A stretch of DNA of 11,389 bases from positions 1-11,389 of the forward strand of contig JAEKLU010000146.1 of the NCBI GenBank assembly GCA_019509685.1, given 5' to 3'. Made by a program: the position numbers and the translations under genes. Positions 6,403 through 11,389 of the stretch are shown piece after piece. The notes beneath the pieces are model-generated. The model made no database searches, was not told the DNA's origin, and saw only the letters and a list, made by a program, of their open reading frames with translations. The first letter of the stretch is position 1. The number at the start of each line of letters is the position of its first letter. This DNA is from Mesorhizobium sp. (GTDB taxonomy: Bacteria > Pseudomonadota > Alphaproteobacteria > Rhizobiales > Rhizobiaceae).

Positions 6403-6682
6403 ACAAATATAAGAATGTTAGCAGACGCCGCCTGTAGCCAGGAATAATGCAAGCTTCGGGGTCTTTCATCCTTTGGTAGATTTACTTATCGAGTGAACTA
6501 CCAAGCTGCGGTTGCAATACCGCAGTGAAAATTCTTTCGGTTCAAGAAATTTTTCAATACGGCTATTTCTGGATATATCAAATACGACATCCGAATATCC
6601 GGCGTGCAGTATGACTTTGGACCTTGTACAAAAGACCATCTTTGTTTCTTTCAATTTTCGCTACATAGTGTTTTCGAATCTT

Positions 6683-6703
6683 GAAACCGGACGGGGCGGT
6701 TTC
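6683..6703 (+). promoter_or_regulatory. Hairpin enclosing the ribosome binding site of the PAS gene
   Basis: GAAACCG (6683-6689), loop GACGGGG, CGGTTTC (6697-6703), ending 1 nt before the ATG at 6705. The only Shine-Dalgarno-like G tract is in the loop and stem. Such a hairpin could limit translation. If the gene instead starts at TTG 6681, the repeat is coding and the idea fails. Confidence 0.35.
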
Positions 6704-6704
6704 C

Positions 6705-7250
6705 ATGACGTCGGCGCCTTTACGTAGCTGCAACATACACATGCGGTATCCACCTATTGACGGGTTCTGGACCTGGGATATCAAGCGTGACCGGGTCTAT
6801 GGCGATGCCAATCTTTCCGCCTATTTCGGGCTGACGCTCGACGAATTCTCGCATGGGGCGCCGCTTGAACGCTGCATGCAAAGCATCGAGCGGGACGACC
6901 GCCCAAGGGTTCGGCTGGCCATCCGCAAGGCGGTAGAGCGAAGGGCGGGCTTCAGGGAAGTCTACAAGGTTCGTTCCGAAAAGATGGGCCTGCGCAAGAT
7001 TCTGGCTGTCGGCCAGTGCTATGTTGACGATTGCGGCGAGGCCGCGCTCTACCCCGGCTGGTTCGTCGACCTGACGCAGGATACCGCATGCGAGGCGCAG
7101 GCCTTGCGCGAGGTCCACAACCACGTCGAACAGGCCAAGGATATTGCGCGGTCGATCGGGCACGACATGTTGTCCTATCTGCTCGACAACGTCGAGGAAG
7201 AGGTCGAGCAACGGCTTGGGGTGAGATCGGGGAGGCGCAAATCGTCCTGA
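6705..7250 (+). CDS. PAS-domain protein with a C-terminal helical module
   Basis: A probable cytoplasmic sensor of 181 residues. Seen: a single PAS domain of the PAS_3 type (about residues 18-127), beginning DGFWTWDIKRDRVYGDANLS, with DEFSHGAPLERCMQSIERDD (the helical loop and 'I-H-P-D-D'-like turn) and ending GWFVDLTQD. A helical tail follows (about 128-175) with SIGHDMLSYLLDNVEEEVEQ. There is no kinase, GGDEF or DNA-binding domain, so it must act through partners. The tail resembles the core of the 64-residue protein at 7727-7921. The ATG at 6705 is chosen because GGGG lies 8 nt upstream; TTG 6681 and ATG 6741 are alternatives and all keep the PAS domain. It is preceded by a hairpin-rich AT-rich leader and converges on the next gene, 38 bp away. 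Confidence 0.75.
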   Translation: MTSAPLRSCNIHMRYPPIDGFWTWDIKRDRVYGDANLSAYFGLTLDEFSHGAPLERCMQSIERDDRPRVRLAIRKAVERRAGFREVYKVRSEKMGLRKILAVGQCYVDDCGEAALYPGWFVDLTQDTACEAQALREVHNHVEQAKDIARSIGHDMLSYLLDNVEEEVEQRLGVRSGRRKSS

Positions 7251-7288
7251 AGCAGCCCTTGCCAGTGTCGCGCCCAGCCCCTTGCGGA

Positions 7289-7558
7289 TCAGCTTTTGGG
7301 CGGCAGCTTGTCGCGCCGGCCGACTTCCGCCGTGACCATGCGCGCAAATTGCGATTGGGGCGACCGGCGCTCTATAAGCTTCGCCCTTTCCAGGGCCCCA
7401 TCGCCGTAAAATTCGATCAGCACGCTGGCGGCCTTGGCGGCATCGGCTCGCAGCCTGCCGAAATCGGCCTCGCCGCTTTCGCTCGAAGGTTCGCTCCTGG
7501 CAATCACGTCAAGCATGGCTTGCAACTTGTCAGGAGTGCTGCCCTCGTCTTCGTGCAT
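7289..7558 (-). CDS. Small hypothetical protein, 89 residues
   Basis: Not recognised. Seen: an acidic N-terminus MHEDEGSTPDKLQAMLDVIA, then predicted helices around 33-62 (FGRLRADAAKAASVLIEF) and a basic C-terminus ending DKLPPKS. No signal peptide, cysteine cluster or membrane segment is visible, so it is probably a cytoplasmic helical protein. The ATG at 7558 is chosen because GGTGGGGACC gives a G-rich ribosome binding site directly upstream and a good promoter lies at 7582-7611; a TTG at 7594 in the same frame lacks both. An overlapping plus-strand frame is also open, but it has low-complexity shadow character. Expression is supported; function is unknown. Confidence 0.6.
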   Translation of the reverse strand: MHEDEGSTPDKLQAMLDVIARSEPSSESGEADFGRLRADAAKAASVLIEFYGDGALERAKLIERRSPQSQFARMVTAEVGRRDKLPPKS

Positions 7559-7581
7559 GGTCCCCACCCGATTGGGCACGT

Positions 7582-7611
7582 AAAATATCGACAATTTTGC
7601 GCGATGTCCAA
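7582..7611 (-). promoter_or_regulatory. Sigma-70-type promoter for the 89-residue protein
   Basis: Minus strand -35 TTGGAC (7611-7606), 18-bp spacer, -10 TATTTT (7587-7582). The predicted start lies about 17 nt before the ATG at 7558. It supports that start over the TTG at 7594. Confidence 0.5.
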
Positions 7612-7726
7612 CAGGTTCGTTGATCGAGCGTTAGTGCAACCGAGTACAGCTTCACCGTGAGCGAGGCCACAACCTTCATACAAGCATAGTGGCCCAAACT
7701 TACCGCGCATACATTTGGGGGCACCC

Positions 7727-7921
7727 ATGGACCAGCCTAGCAAAATGGAAAACCTGCAGTTCGCGCAGGGAATATTGCGGGAGCTTCGCCAGAAAGCGGA
7801 AGCTGATGGCGAGAAGCTTCTGACTTATCTGATCGATATGGCATATCTCGAAGCCAGCGATCGCATCCGGGCTCACTGGATCGGCAGCCACGACCACGAA
7901 GGTCGCCGAGCCAAGGGCTGA
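7727..7921 (+). CDS. Small helical protein sharing a module with the PAS protein
   Basis: A 64-residue protein without a named family known to me. Seen: MENLQFAQGILRELRQKA then DGEKLLTYLIDMAYLEASDR (27-46), which reads as two amphipathic helices, and a basic His-rich tail. Its centre aligns with the C-terminal tail of the PAS protein: DGEKLLTYLIDMAYLEASDRI against IGHDMLSYLLDNVEEEVEQRL shares G, L, Y, L, D, E and R at equal spacing, with conservative changes between. The ATG at 7727 is preceded by GGGGG at 5 nt; a TTG at 7715 and an ATG at 7745 are alternatives. It converges with msrA, with a terminator between them. It may be a partner or competitor of the PAS protein; this is inference. Confidence 0.6.
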   Translation: MDQPSKMENLQFAQGILRELRQKAEADGEKLLTYLIDMAYLEASDRIRAHWIGSHDHEGRRAKG

Positions 7922-7947
7922 CCGCCCGGGCTACTCGCCCGGAACGC

Positions 7948-7982
7948 AAAAAAAGCCCGCCATGCCTTGCGGCACGGCGGGC
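7948..7982 (-). terminator. Intrinsic terminator of msrA
   Basis: Read on the minus strand: GCCCGCC and GTGCC, loop GCAA, GGCAT and GGCGGGC, then seven T (7954-7948). This is a 12-bp stem with one mismatch and a clean T tract, about 50 bp after the msrA stop. Confidence 0.9.
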
Positions 7983-8032
7983 GGGAATTCCCAGGCGATG
8001 GCGGCTATGTCAAAGACAGCCTGCCCGCTGAT

Positions 8033-8554
8033 TTATGACGCTGCGGCCTGTTGACGGACCGGAAGCTTCCAGCCCGGCCGGGCGAAGTGGCAGGTATAGC
8101 CGTTCGGATAGCGCTCCAGATAGTCCTGGTGCTCGGGCTCGGCCTCCCAGAACGGGCCAAGCGGAGCGAGTTCGGTGACGACCTTGCCGGGCCACAATCC
8201 AGACGCATCGACGTCGGCGATCGTATCTATCGCGACCTGCTTCTGCTCATCGTTGGCATAGAAGATCGCCGAGCGATAGCTCAGGCCGACATCGTTGCCC
8301 TGGCGGTTTTTTGTCGTCGGATCGTGGATCTGGAAGAAAAATTCAAGCAGCGAGCGGAAACTGGTCTTGGTCGGATCGAACATGATCTCGATCGCCTCGG
8401 CATGGGTGCCGTGGTTGCGGTAGGTGGCGTTGGGTACGTCGCCGCCGCTGTAGCCGACCCGGGTCGATATCACGCCGGGAAGACGGCGGATCAGATCCTG
8501 CATGCCCCAGAAGCAGCCGCCGGCAAGGACCGCGCGTTCGGTGGAAGAAGCCAT
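8033..8554 (-). CDS. msrA: Peptide methionine (S)-S-oxide reductase
   Basis: Repairs oxidised proteins by reducing the S epimer of methionine sulfoxide, using thioredoxin. Seen: 173 residues with the catalytic GGCFWG motif (nucleophile C14), VGYSGGD (33-39), the HAEAIEI segment (E53), the [14 protein letters not shown] segment (86-99) and one more cysteine, C155, in NGYTCHF, which is placed to resolve the sulfenic acid. The length is that of the compact cytoplasmic form with no MsrB fusion and no signal peptide. The ATG at 8554 is chosen because AAAGGAGGT lies 5 nt upstream; the frame stays open to 8617 but the added residues are not family-like. It is a single-gene unit with a candidate promoter upstream and a strong terminator downstream. 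Confidence 0.96.
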   Translation of the reverse strand: MASSTERAVLAGGCFWGMQDLIRRLPGVISTRVGYSGGDVPNATYRNHGTHAEAIEIMFDPTKTSFRSLLEFFFQIHDPTTKNRQGNDVGLSYRSAIFYANDEQKQVAIDTIADVDASGLWPGKVVTELAPLGPFWEAEPEHQDYLERYPNGYTCHFARPGWKLPVRQQAAAS

Positions 8555-8588
8555 GTCATACCTCCTTTGGATTGCTCCATAGATAGGA

Positions 8589-8617
8589 ATTGTGGCCTGC
8601 TTCTTCCAGCCGCTCAA
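8589..8617 (-). promoter_or_regulatory. Candidate promoter of msrA
   Basis: Minus strand -35 TTGAGC (8617-8612), 17-bp spacer, -10 CACAAT (8594-8589), each with 4 of 6 consensus bases. The start would lie about 28 nt before the ATG at 8554. Confidence 0.4.
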
Positions 8618-8770
8618 GCGTCTGGCAGAGACAAGATGGTGTTGGCTTGCCTCACGCCCGCCGGCGCCGCAGCCGGCGAAAAGCGCCTGGGCTTGCTTCC
8701 CGGCGACGCTGTGCTATCCGCTCTCCCCATCGAACACGGGTGATCTTGGTGAAATGCCTGGTACGCCGGC

Positions 8771-9394
8771 GTGGCGGCGACGCCTTCGCTCAGCGCCGCG
8801 GAAGTCTGCTGCTATCTCAGCCACCGCCGGTGCTGGCAGATCATCGCCGACGGCAATGACCGGTACGGCGTCGTCTTTGAAGACGACGTCGTCTTCAGCG
8901 CCGATGCGGGGCTGCTGCTCTCCGACGATCAATGGGTGCCGCGCGACGCCGACGTGGTCAAACTGGAGAGCTTCTTCATCAAGGTCCGGTTGGCGCGCAA
9001 GCATGTCGCCGTCGGCAATGGCTATTCCGTCGCGCGCCTTGTTGGTGAGCATGTCGGCGCCGCCGGTTATCTCGTATCCAAGGTGGCCGCGCAAAAGCTC
9101 ATCCGGCGCACCGGGCCTGCGCGGCACGTTGTCGACCATGTGCTGTTCAGCCCGACCCTGCTCACCTGCTCGCTCAACACCACCTACCAGCTGACACCCG
9201 CGCTGTGCGCCCAAAGCCAGTTCATCGTCGGCGGCGAGGTGCTTCCGACACTGATCCAGGTCGATCCGCCGCACCGGCGCAAACGAGTGATCGACAAGAT
9301 CCGCAGCGAAGCCTCGCGAGGCCTGGCGCATGTTCGCAACCGCAGCTTTTGGGGAACGGAAGAACTCCCTGCCGTCGCGTTCAAGGCCCCGTAA
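8771..9394 (+). CDS. Family-25 glycosyltransferase lacking its N-terminus, probable pseudogene
   Basis: A remnant of an LPS-type glycosyltransferase (GT25). Seen: LSAAEVCCYLSHRRCWQII (7-25), the family's 'L-x-x-x-E-x-x-C-x-x-S-H' block; GVVFEDDVVF (33-42) with the EDD metal/sugar-nucleotide motif; DADVVKLESF (59-68); GAAGYLVSKVAAQKLI (96-111); and VVDHVLF (120-126). Complete members begin with about 60 further residues carrying an 'I-N-L-D-R-S' block for nucleotide-sugar binding. That part is absent: the frame is closed by TGA at 8750, and GTG 8771 has no ribosome binding site. At 8749, out of frame, GTG AAA TGC CTG GTA reads V-K-C-L-V, resembling the start of such proteins, as if an internal deletion joined it out of frame. 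Probably non-functional. It converges on the phage lysis genes 11 bp away. Confidence 0.7.
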   Translation: MAATPSLSAAEVCCYLSHRRCWQIIADGNDRYGVVFEDDVVFSADAGLLLSDDQWVPRDADVVKLESFFIKVRLARKHVAVGNGYSVARLVGEHVGAAGYLVSKVAAQKLIRRTGPARHVVDHVLFSPTLLTCSLNTTYQLTPALCAQSQFIVGGEVLPTLIQVDPPHRRKRVIDKIRSEASRGLAHVRNRSFWGTEELPAVAFKAP

Positions 9395-9405
9395 GGCAGC
9401 GCGAC

Positions 9406-9726
9406 TTATTCTTCCCGCGCCGCCTTGAAGCGTCGCACCAAAACCTCGAAGACGATATCCGAGATCCACATCGCCGAGACGCCGATCAGGAAAGCCGCGG
9501 CAAGCGTGGTGGTGTCGTCCGGCGTGGGCATCGGCAGGCCGCTCGCCTCGAGCCAGGCGACCGTGGGCAGCGTCAGATAAGCGGCGGCCAAAGCGCCGCA
9601 GATCGGCGAAGCCACCATCTCGCGCAGTTTGTAGCGATGGCGCGACAGCGCCCTCAGCACGCCGCCGGCGAGGCCGGCCGCCACAACCTGGCCCTTGATG
9701 CCTAGCAGATCGAAGATGTCGTGCAT
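9406..9726 (-). CDS. Phage-type three-helix membrane protein, end of lysis cassette
   Basis: A 106-residue inner-membrane protein. Seen: hydrophobic segments at about 11-27 (KGQVVAAGLAGGVLRALS), 38-58 (VASPICGALAAAYLTLPTVAW) and 73-95 (TLAAAFLIGVSAMWISDIVFEVL), and a basic C-terminus (VRRFKAAREE). 'AGLAGGVLR' followed by a charged loop, a second helix and a third helix with 'FLIGV' is a pattern I associate with small membrane proteins near lysis genes in alphaproteobacterial phages, so a holin or accessory role is possible. Its ATG overlaps the preceding stop (TGATG), with GGAGG 5 nt upstream, so it is translated with the cassette. It is the last gene of the operon. Confidence 0.7.
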   Translation of the reverse strand: MHDIFDLLGIKGQVVAAGLAGGVLRALSRHRYKLREMVASPICGALAAAYLTLPTVAWLEASGLPMPTPDDTTTLAAAFLIGVSAMWISDIVFEVLVRRFKAAREE

Positions 9727-9920
9727 CAGCGCCTCCAGCCGCAGAGTTTTTCGCCCTTGCGATTGTGAGCGAGCAGCGCGCTTGCCTCTTCGTCCGACAG
9801 TGCATCGACCGCCTTGGTGGAGAGACGCAACGGCGAGGAGACAGCGCAGAAGCCGCCCTTGGCCGTCGTGCAGCCGGCAAGCGCGGCGACGAGGGCGACG
9901 GCGATCAATCCCTTGCCCAT
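9726..9920 (-). CDS. Rz1-like outer-membrane spanin lipoprotein
   Basis: The predicted outer-membrane half of a two-component spanin, which fuses inner and outer membranes in the last step of phage lysis. Seen: 64 residues; a lipoprotein signal MGKGLIAVALVAALAGC with lipobox LAGC and lipidated C17; then a short mature part containing CAVSSPLRLSTKAVDALSDE and ending HNRKGEKLCGWRR. The 'L-S-D-E... H-N-x-x-G-x-x-L-C-G-W' ending is a recurrent pattern in Rz1-like proteins of alphaproteobacterial phages. The start at 9920 lies inside the preceding gene, overlapping its last 16 nt in another frame, with AAGGAG 8 nt upstream; overlap of this kind is typical of Rz/Rz1 pairs. It lacks the proline-rich stretch of lambda Rz1. 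Two further cysteines (C25, C60) could form a disulfide. Confidence 0.72.
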   Translation of the reverse strand: MGKGLIAVALVAALAGCTTAKGGFCAVSSPLRLSTKAVDALSDEEASALLAHNRKGEKLCGWRR

Positions 9921-10144
9921 GACTTCAGCTCCTTTTTGATCGCTTCTGCCGACAGCGCGCCGATGTCGTTGTCGACCTGATCGGCAAGCGTGCGGGCGGC
10001 AGCCTCTGCCTGCGCTTGCTTGTCGCGCTCGGCCCTGGCGCCGGCGAGCCGCTGCTGAAAACCCCAGCCGAACGCGCCGACGATGCCCGCGCCGATCGCA
10101 AGAATGGTCGGATTGCTGAGAAACCAGGCGAGAAGCGCGCTCAT
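9905..10144 (-). CDS. Rz-like inner-membrane spanin
   Basis: The predicted inner-membrane half of the spanin pair. Seen: 79 residues; one N-terminal membrane helix (about 9-29, LSNPTILAIGAGIVGAFGWG) followed by a long charged, Ala-rich helix (30-79) with ARAERDKQAQAEAAARTL, the expected periplasmic coiled coil. It is short compared with lambda Rz (153 residues), but the topology is right and the next gene is an overlapping lipoprotein. The start ATGA (10144) overlaps the preceding stop, with GGAG 7 nt upstream. The spanin role is inferred from topology and gene order rather than from a strong sequence signature. Confidence 0.68.
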   Translation of the reverse strand: MSALLAWFLSNPTILAIGAGIVGAFGWGFQQRLAGARAERDKQAQAEAAARTLADQVDNDIGALSAEAIKKELKSWARD

Positions 10145-10251
10145 AGCAACGCTCCGATGAAGAGGCCGGCGACAAAGCAGGCCGCGCCGACGATGGCATA
10201 GGGCTTGGCGGCTTCCAGATAGGCGACAAGCACGGATTTGAGATTTTCCAT
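10141..10251 (-). CDS. 36-residue membrane peptide in the lysis cassette
   Basis: A very short protein: MENLKSVLVAYLEAAKPYAI, then a hydrophobic helix to the C-terminus (VGAACFVAGLFIGALL). One membrane segment, residues about 17-36, with the charged N-terminus on one side. It begins 2 nt after the preceding stop, has GGGAG 8 nt upstream and overlaps the next start by ATGA, so it is embedded in the operon and very probably translated. It may be a holin, antiholin or pinholin-like peptide; no family was recognised. Confidence 0.6.
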   Translation of the reverse strand: MENLKSVLVAYLEAAKPYAIVGAACFVAGLFIGALL

Positions 10252-10253
10252 GG

Positions 10254-10457
10254 TCAATGCTCCCAGCCGAACTTGCGGGCGAGGTAGTGCCACCACTCGG
10301 TGCCGGCGGCGATGGCGAGACCAATGCCAGCCTCGATGGCCGCCTGAATGTCCGGATCCGTTGAAAATGCGGAGGCGTCGTCGGCGCCGAACAGGCCCCG
10401 GGCGACAAGCGCGGCGGCGACATAGCGCAGCGCGATTCTGATGATGACAGCAGTCAT
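10254..10457 (-). CDS. Holin-like small membrane protein
   Basis: A 67-residue protein that follows the endolysin, the usual place of a holin in phages of this group. Seen: a first membrane helix (about 3-21, AVIIRIALRYVAAALVARG), a polar loop with DDASAFSTDPD (26-36), a second helix (about 38-53) and an aromatic/basic end TEWWHYLARKFGWEH. 'IALRYVAAALVARGL' resembles putative phage holins of the Pam3-gp28 type; the match is by memory of pattern only. The start ATGA at 10457 overlaps the endolysin stop, so translation is coupled; a TTG at 10463 is less likely. It would let the muramidase reach or act on the cell wall. Confidence 0.65.
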   Translation of the reverse strand: MTAVIIRIALRYVAAALVARGLFGADDASAFSTDPDIQAAIEAGIGLAIAAGTEWWHYLARKFGWEH

Positions 10458-11248
10458 TGGCAAAACACTCCAAGCACGTTGCAGGGAAGATGCGCGGTCC
10501 AGGCGGCGGCCCAGCCGAGCGCCAGCGCGATCAGGGCGAGGACGCCAGCCGCCTTGCCTGGCATGGGGGAGCCGCCCAAAGGCGGAGATGCGCCCGAAGT
10601 TGGGACCTTGGCCGCAGGCGTGGCAGGCGGCTGGCCGCCGGCAGGCGCTCCGGCTCTCGTCGTGCCGGCGCCGGCCGCGGGCGCCGGAGTGGCGCTGTTG
10701 GATGCCGGTGCCGGCGAAGCGGCCTCCGCCGCCCTTGGCGCCGACATCAGCAGTGCCTGCTGGCGCACCGAAGCGACGCGCGCGCTCCAGCCCCGGCCAA
10801 AGCTCGGCCAGGTCGGCAAGCGCTGGAGGAAGGCAAGCCGGGCATCGCAGAGCGCGTCGACAACGACGCCGGCCGGCTTTGCGCGGGCCGCGGCAAGCGT
10901 CGCCGGGCCGATGCGGCCATCCTGGGCAACACCAAGCACCGCCTGAAGATATTTCGCCGCCCTGCCCGGCCCGCTGTTCACCGCGAAGTCGAAGACGGCA
11001 TAGTCGATGCCGTCCGGCAGTTCGGCACCGGCGACCGCGTCCCAGTAGAAACGGCGATAAACCGTCGCGATCTGAGCGTCGCTGATCTTGCGGAGGTCAG
11101 CCTTCGTCGCATCGGCCTTCACATAGAGGCGGAAATTGGCGAGCGTGACACCTTTCATGGTGGCGCCCCCAGGATCAGCTGGATTGTCCGACCACCGGCC
11201 TTCGGATTTCAGGACGAGCGCAAGCGCCCGCGCGAAGTTGCGGTCCAT
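10454..11248 (-). CDS. GH108 N-acetylmuramidase endolysin with C-terminal membrane anchor
   Basis: A phage lysozyme that cuts peptidoglycan. Seen: 264 residues; a GH108 catalytic domain (1 to about 90) with SEGRWSDNPADPGGATMKGV, where E16 is the expected catalytic glutamate, and YRRFYWDAV (64-72); then a PG_binding_3-type helical domain (about 91-170) with DFAVNSGPGRAAKYLQ and DGRIGPATLAAA. A Pro/Ala/Gly-rich linker (about 170-230) and a hydrophobic helix (231-251, AAGVLALIALALGWAAAWTA) follow, then a tail with two cysteines. The common family has E-G-G at the active site; here it is E-G-R. There is no N-terminal signal. The anchor suggests the enzyme is held at the membrane until the holin acts. 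GGAG lies 6-7 nt before the ATG. First gene of the lysis operon, after an upstream terminator. Confidence 0.88.
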   Translation of the reverse strand: MDRNFARALALVLKSEGRWSDNPADPGGATMKGVTLANFRLYVKADATKADLRKISDAQIATVYRRFYWDAVAGAELPDGIDYAVFDFAVNSGPGRAAKYLQAVLGVAQDGRIGPATLAAARAKPAGVVVDALCDARLAFLQRLPTWPSFGRGWSARVASVRQQALLMSAPRAAEAASPAPASNSATPAPAAGAGTTRAGAPAGGQPPATPAAKVPTSGASPPLGGSPMPGKAAGVLALIALALGWAAAWTAHLPCNVLGVFCQ

Positions 11249-11275
11249 GGGGGGCTCCGTAAGGTTGTGGGAAAG

Positions 11276-11299
11276 AAAAAAGGCCCGCCGAAGCGAGCC
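11276..11299 (-). terminator. Intrinsic terminator before the lysis operon
   Basis: Minus strand GGCTCGC (11299-11293), TTCG tetraloop, GCGGGCC (11288-11282), then six T (11281-11276). The 7-bp stem is complete if one G-T wobble is allowed. It ends the gene whose last codons are at 11333-11389 and implies that the lysis genes need another promoter or antitermination. Confidence 0.88.
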
Positions 11300-11332
11300 T
11301 GTTTGTGTCTGACGAACTACGTCTTAGGCGAG

Positions 11333-11389
11333 CTAGGGCTTGATAAACGCCACGTTATAAACTTTGCCGTCCTCTAGAATATTCGGTTC
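11333..11389 (-). CDS. C-terminal end of an unidentified gene, probably phage-related
   Basis: Eighteen codons and a TAG stop, open to the window edge, encoding EPNILEDGKVYNVAFIKP. It is followed 34 bp later by a strong terminator in the same direction, which supports a real gene end. Location before an endolysin suggests a phage structural or tail gene, but the fragment is too short to identify. Confidence 0.5.
   Translation of the reverse strand, partial: EPNILEDGKVYNVAFIKP

Larger units (their letters stand above)
6161..6704. other. Gene-poor, partly AT-rich leader with several hairpins
   Basis: No convincing gene. The first 200 bp are GC-rich; about 6385-6680 is clearly AT-rich compared with the rest of the window. 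Inverted repeats seen: GCGCGGT/ACCGCGC (6361-6367, 6378-6384), TATTTG/CAAATA (6393-6398, 6404-6409), TTGGTAG/CTACCAA (6473-6479, 6498-6504), CTGCGGT/ACCGCAG (6506-6512, 6519-6525), and TGAAAATTCTT pairing with AAGAAATTTTTCA (6526-6536, 6544-6556, two bulges). Three of these follow one another within about 85 bp. Short frames here (6193-6348 plus, 6466-6654 minus, 6512-6727 plus) lack protein-like features. The region may hold a structured leader or small RNA of the PAS gene, or foreign DNA. Confidence 0.4.

Noticed and set aside
6385..6680. AT-rich stretch as an insertion-sequence remnant
   Set aside because: No transposase fragment, long terminal inverted repeats or target duplication could be seen, so it is left as a structured leader or foreign DNA of unknown type.
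7031..7660. A 209-residue plus-strand frame overlapping the PAS gene and the 89-residue gene
   Set aside because: It is out of frame with the PAS domain and opposite a better-supported gene with a promoter and ribosome binding site.
9355..9380. GGAAC near the end of the glycosyltransferase gene as another stress promoter
   Set aside because: No CGTT follows at 16-17 bp, it lies inside coding sequence, and no gene follows in that direction.
8714..9880. A 388-residue open frame on the minus strand
   Set aside because: It is antisense to the GT25 motifs and runs through the lysis genes in another frame. It has no ribosome binding site or recognisable domain, and long shadow frames are expected at this GC content.
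10457..11377. A 306-residue plus-strand frame opposite the endolysin
   Set aside because: It is an Arg/Gly-rich shadow of the GH108 gene and even runs through its upstream terminator.

Overview
The window looks like chromosomal DNA of a rhizobial alphaproteobacterium, most likely Mesorhizobium or a close relative. This is inferred from the high GC content, from small rhizobial families (a DUF3309-type and a Thivi_2564-type membrane peptide), from promoters of the alphaproteobacterial general-stress sigma factor type (GGAAC-N16-CGTT), and from a rhizobial-phage-type lysis cassette. No rRNA, tRNA, CRISPR array or complete insertion sequence was seen.

Layout. (1) 1-2008, minus strand: a LacI-family regulator cut by the window edge, preceded by a promoter overlapped by LacI-type operators and by a 10-bp inverted repeat, and an SLC13/CitMHS-type anion permease. 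(2) 2217-4488, plus strand: a small Cys-rich zinc-ribbon-like protein, then a large hybrid sensor kinase (CHASE3, HisKA, HATPase, receiver). (3) 4525-5647: a probable stress island of very small membrane or secreted proteins. It holds a DUF3309 peptide (minus), a 42-residue ORF with an apparent ATA start (minus), a two-helix membrane peptide (plus) and a 98-residue exported Cys protein (plus). Two perfect, back-to-back EcfG/RpoE2-type promoters lie at 5020-5083, and weaker relatives lie upstream of the DUF3309 gene and the kinase. (4) 5717-6160: a GFA-family zinc protein. (5) 6161-6704: a gene-poor, partly AT-rich leader with several hairpins, leading into a PAS-domain protein (6705-7250). (6) 7289-7921: two small unknown proteins; the second shares a C-terminal helical module with the PAS protein. 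(7) 8033-8554: MsrA with a clear intrinsic terminator. (8) 8771-9394: a family-25 glycosyltransferase that lacks its N-terminus and is probably a decayed gene. (9) 9406-11248, minus strand: a tightly overlapping phage lysis cassette (GH108 muramidase, holin-like protein, 36-residue membrane peptide, Rz-like and Rz1-like spanins, 3-TM protein). An intrinsic terminator and the last 18 codons of another gene lie upstream of it.

How they work together. Genes in regions 2-7 are mostly envelope, stress and sensing functions, and the EcfG-type promoters suggest that at least the small membrane-protein pair belongs to the general stress regulon. Region 9 is a prophage or phage remnant whose products would form pores, cut peptidoglycan and fuse the membranes. 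It abuts the damaged glycosyltransferase, which may mark a mobile-element boundary. All functional assignments are read from sequence motifs; no searches could be run.
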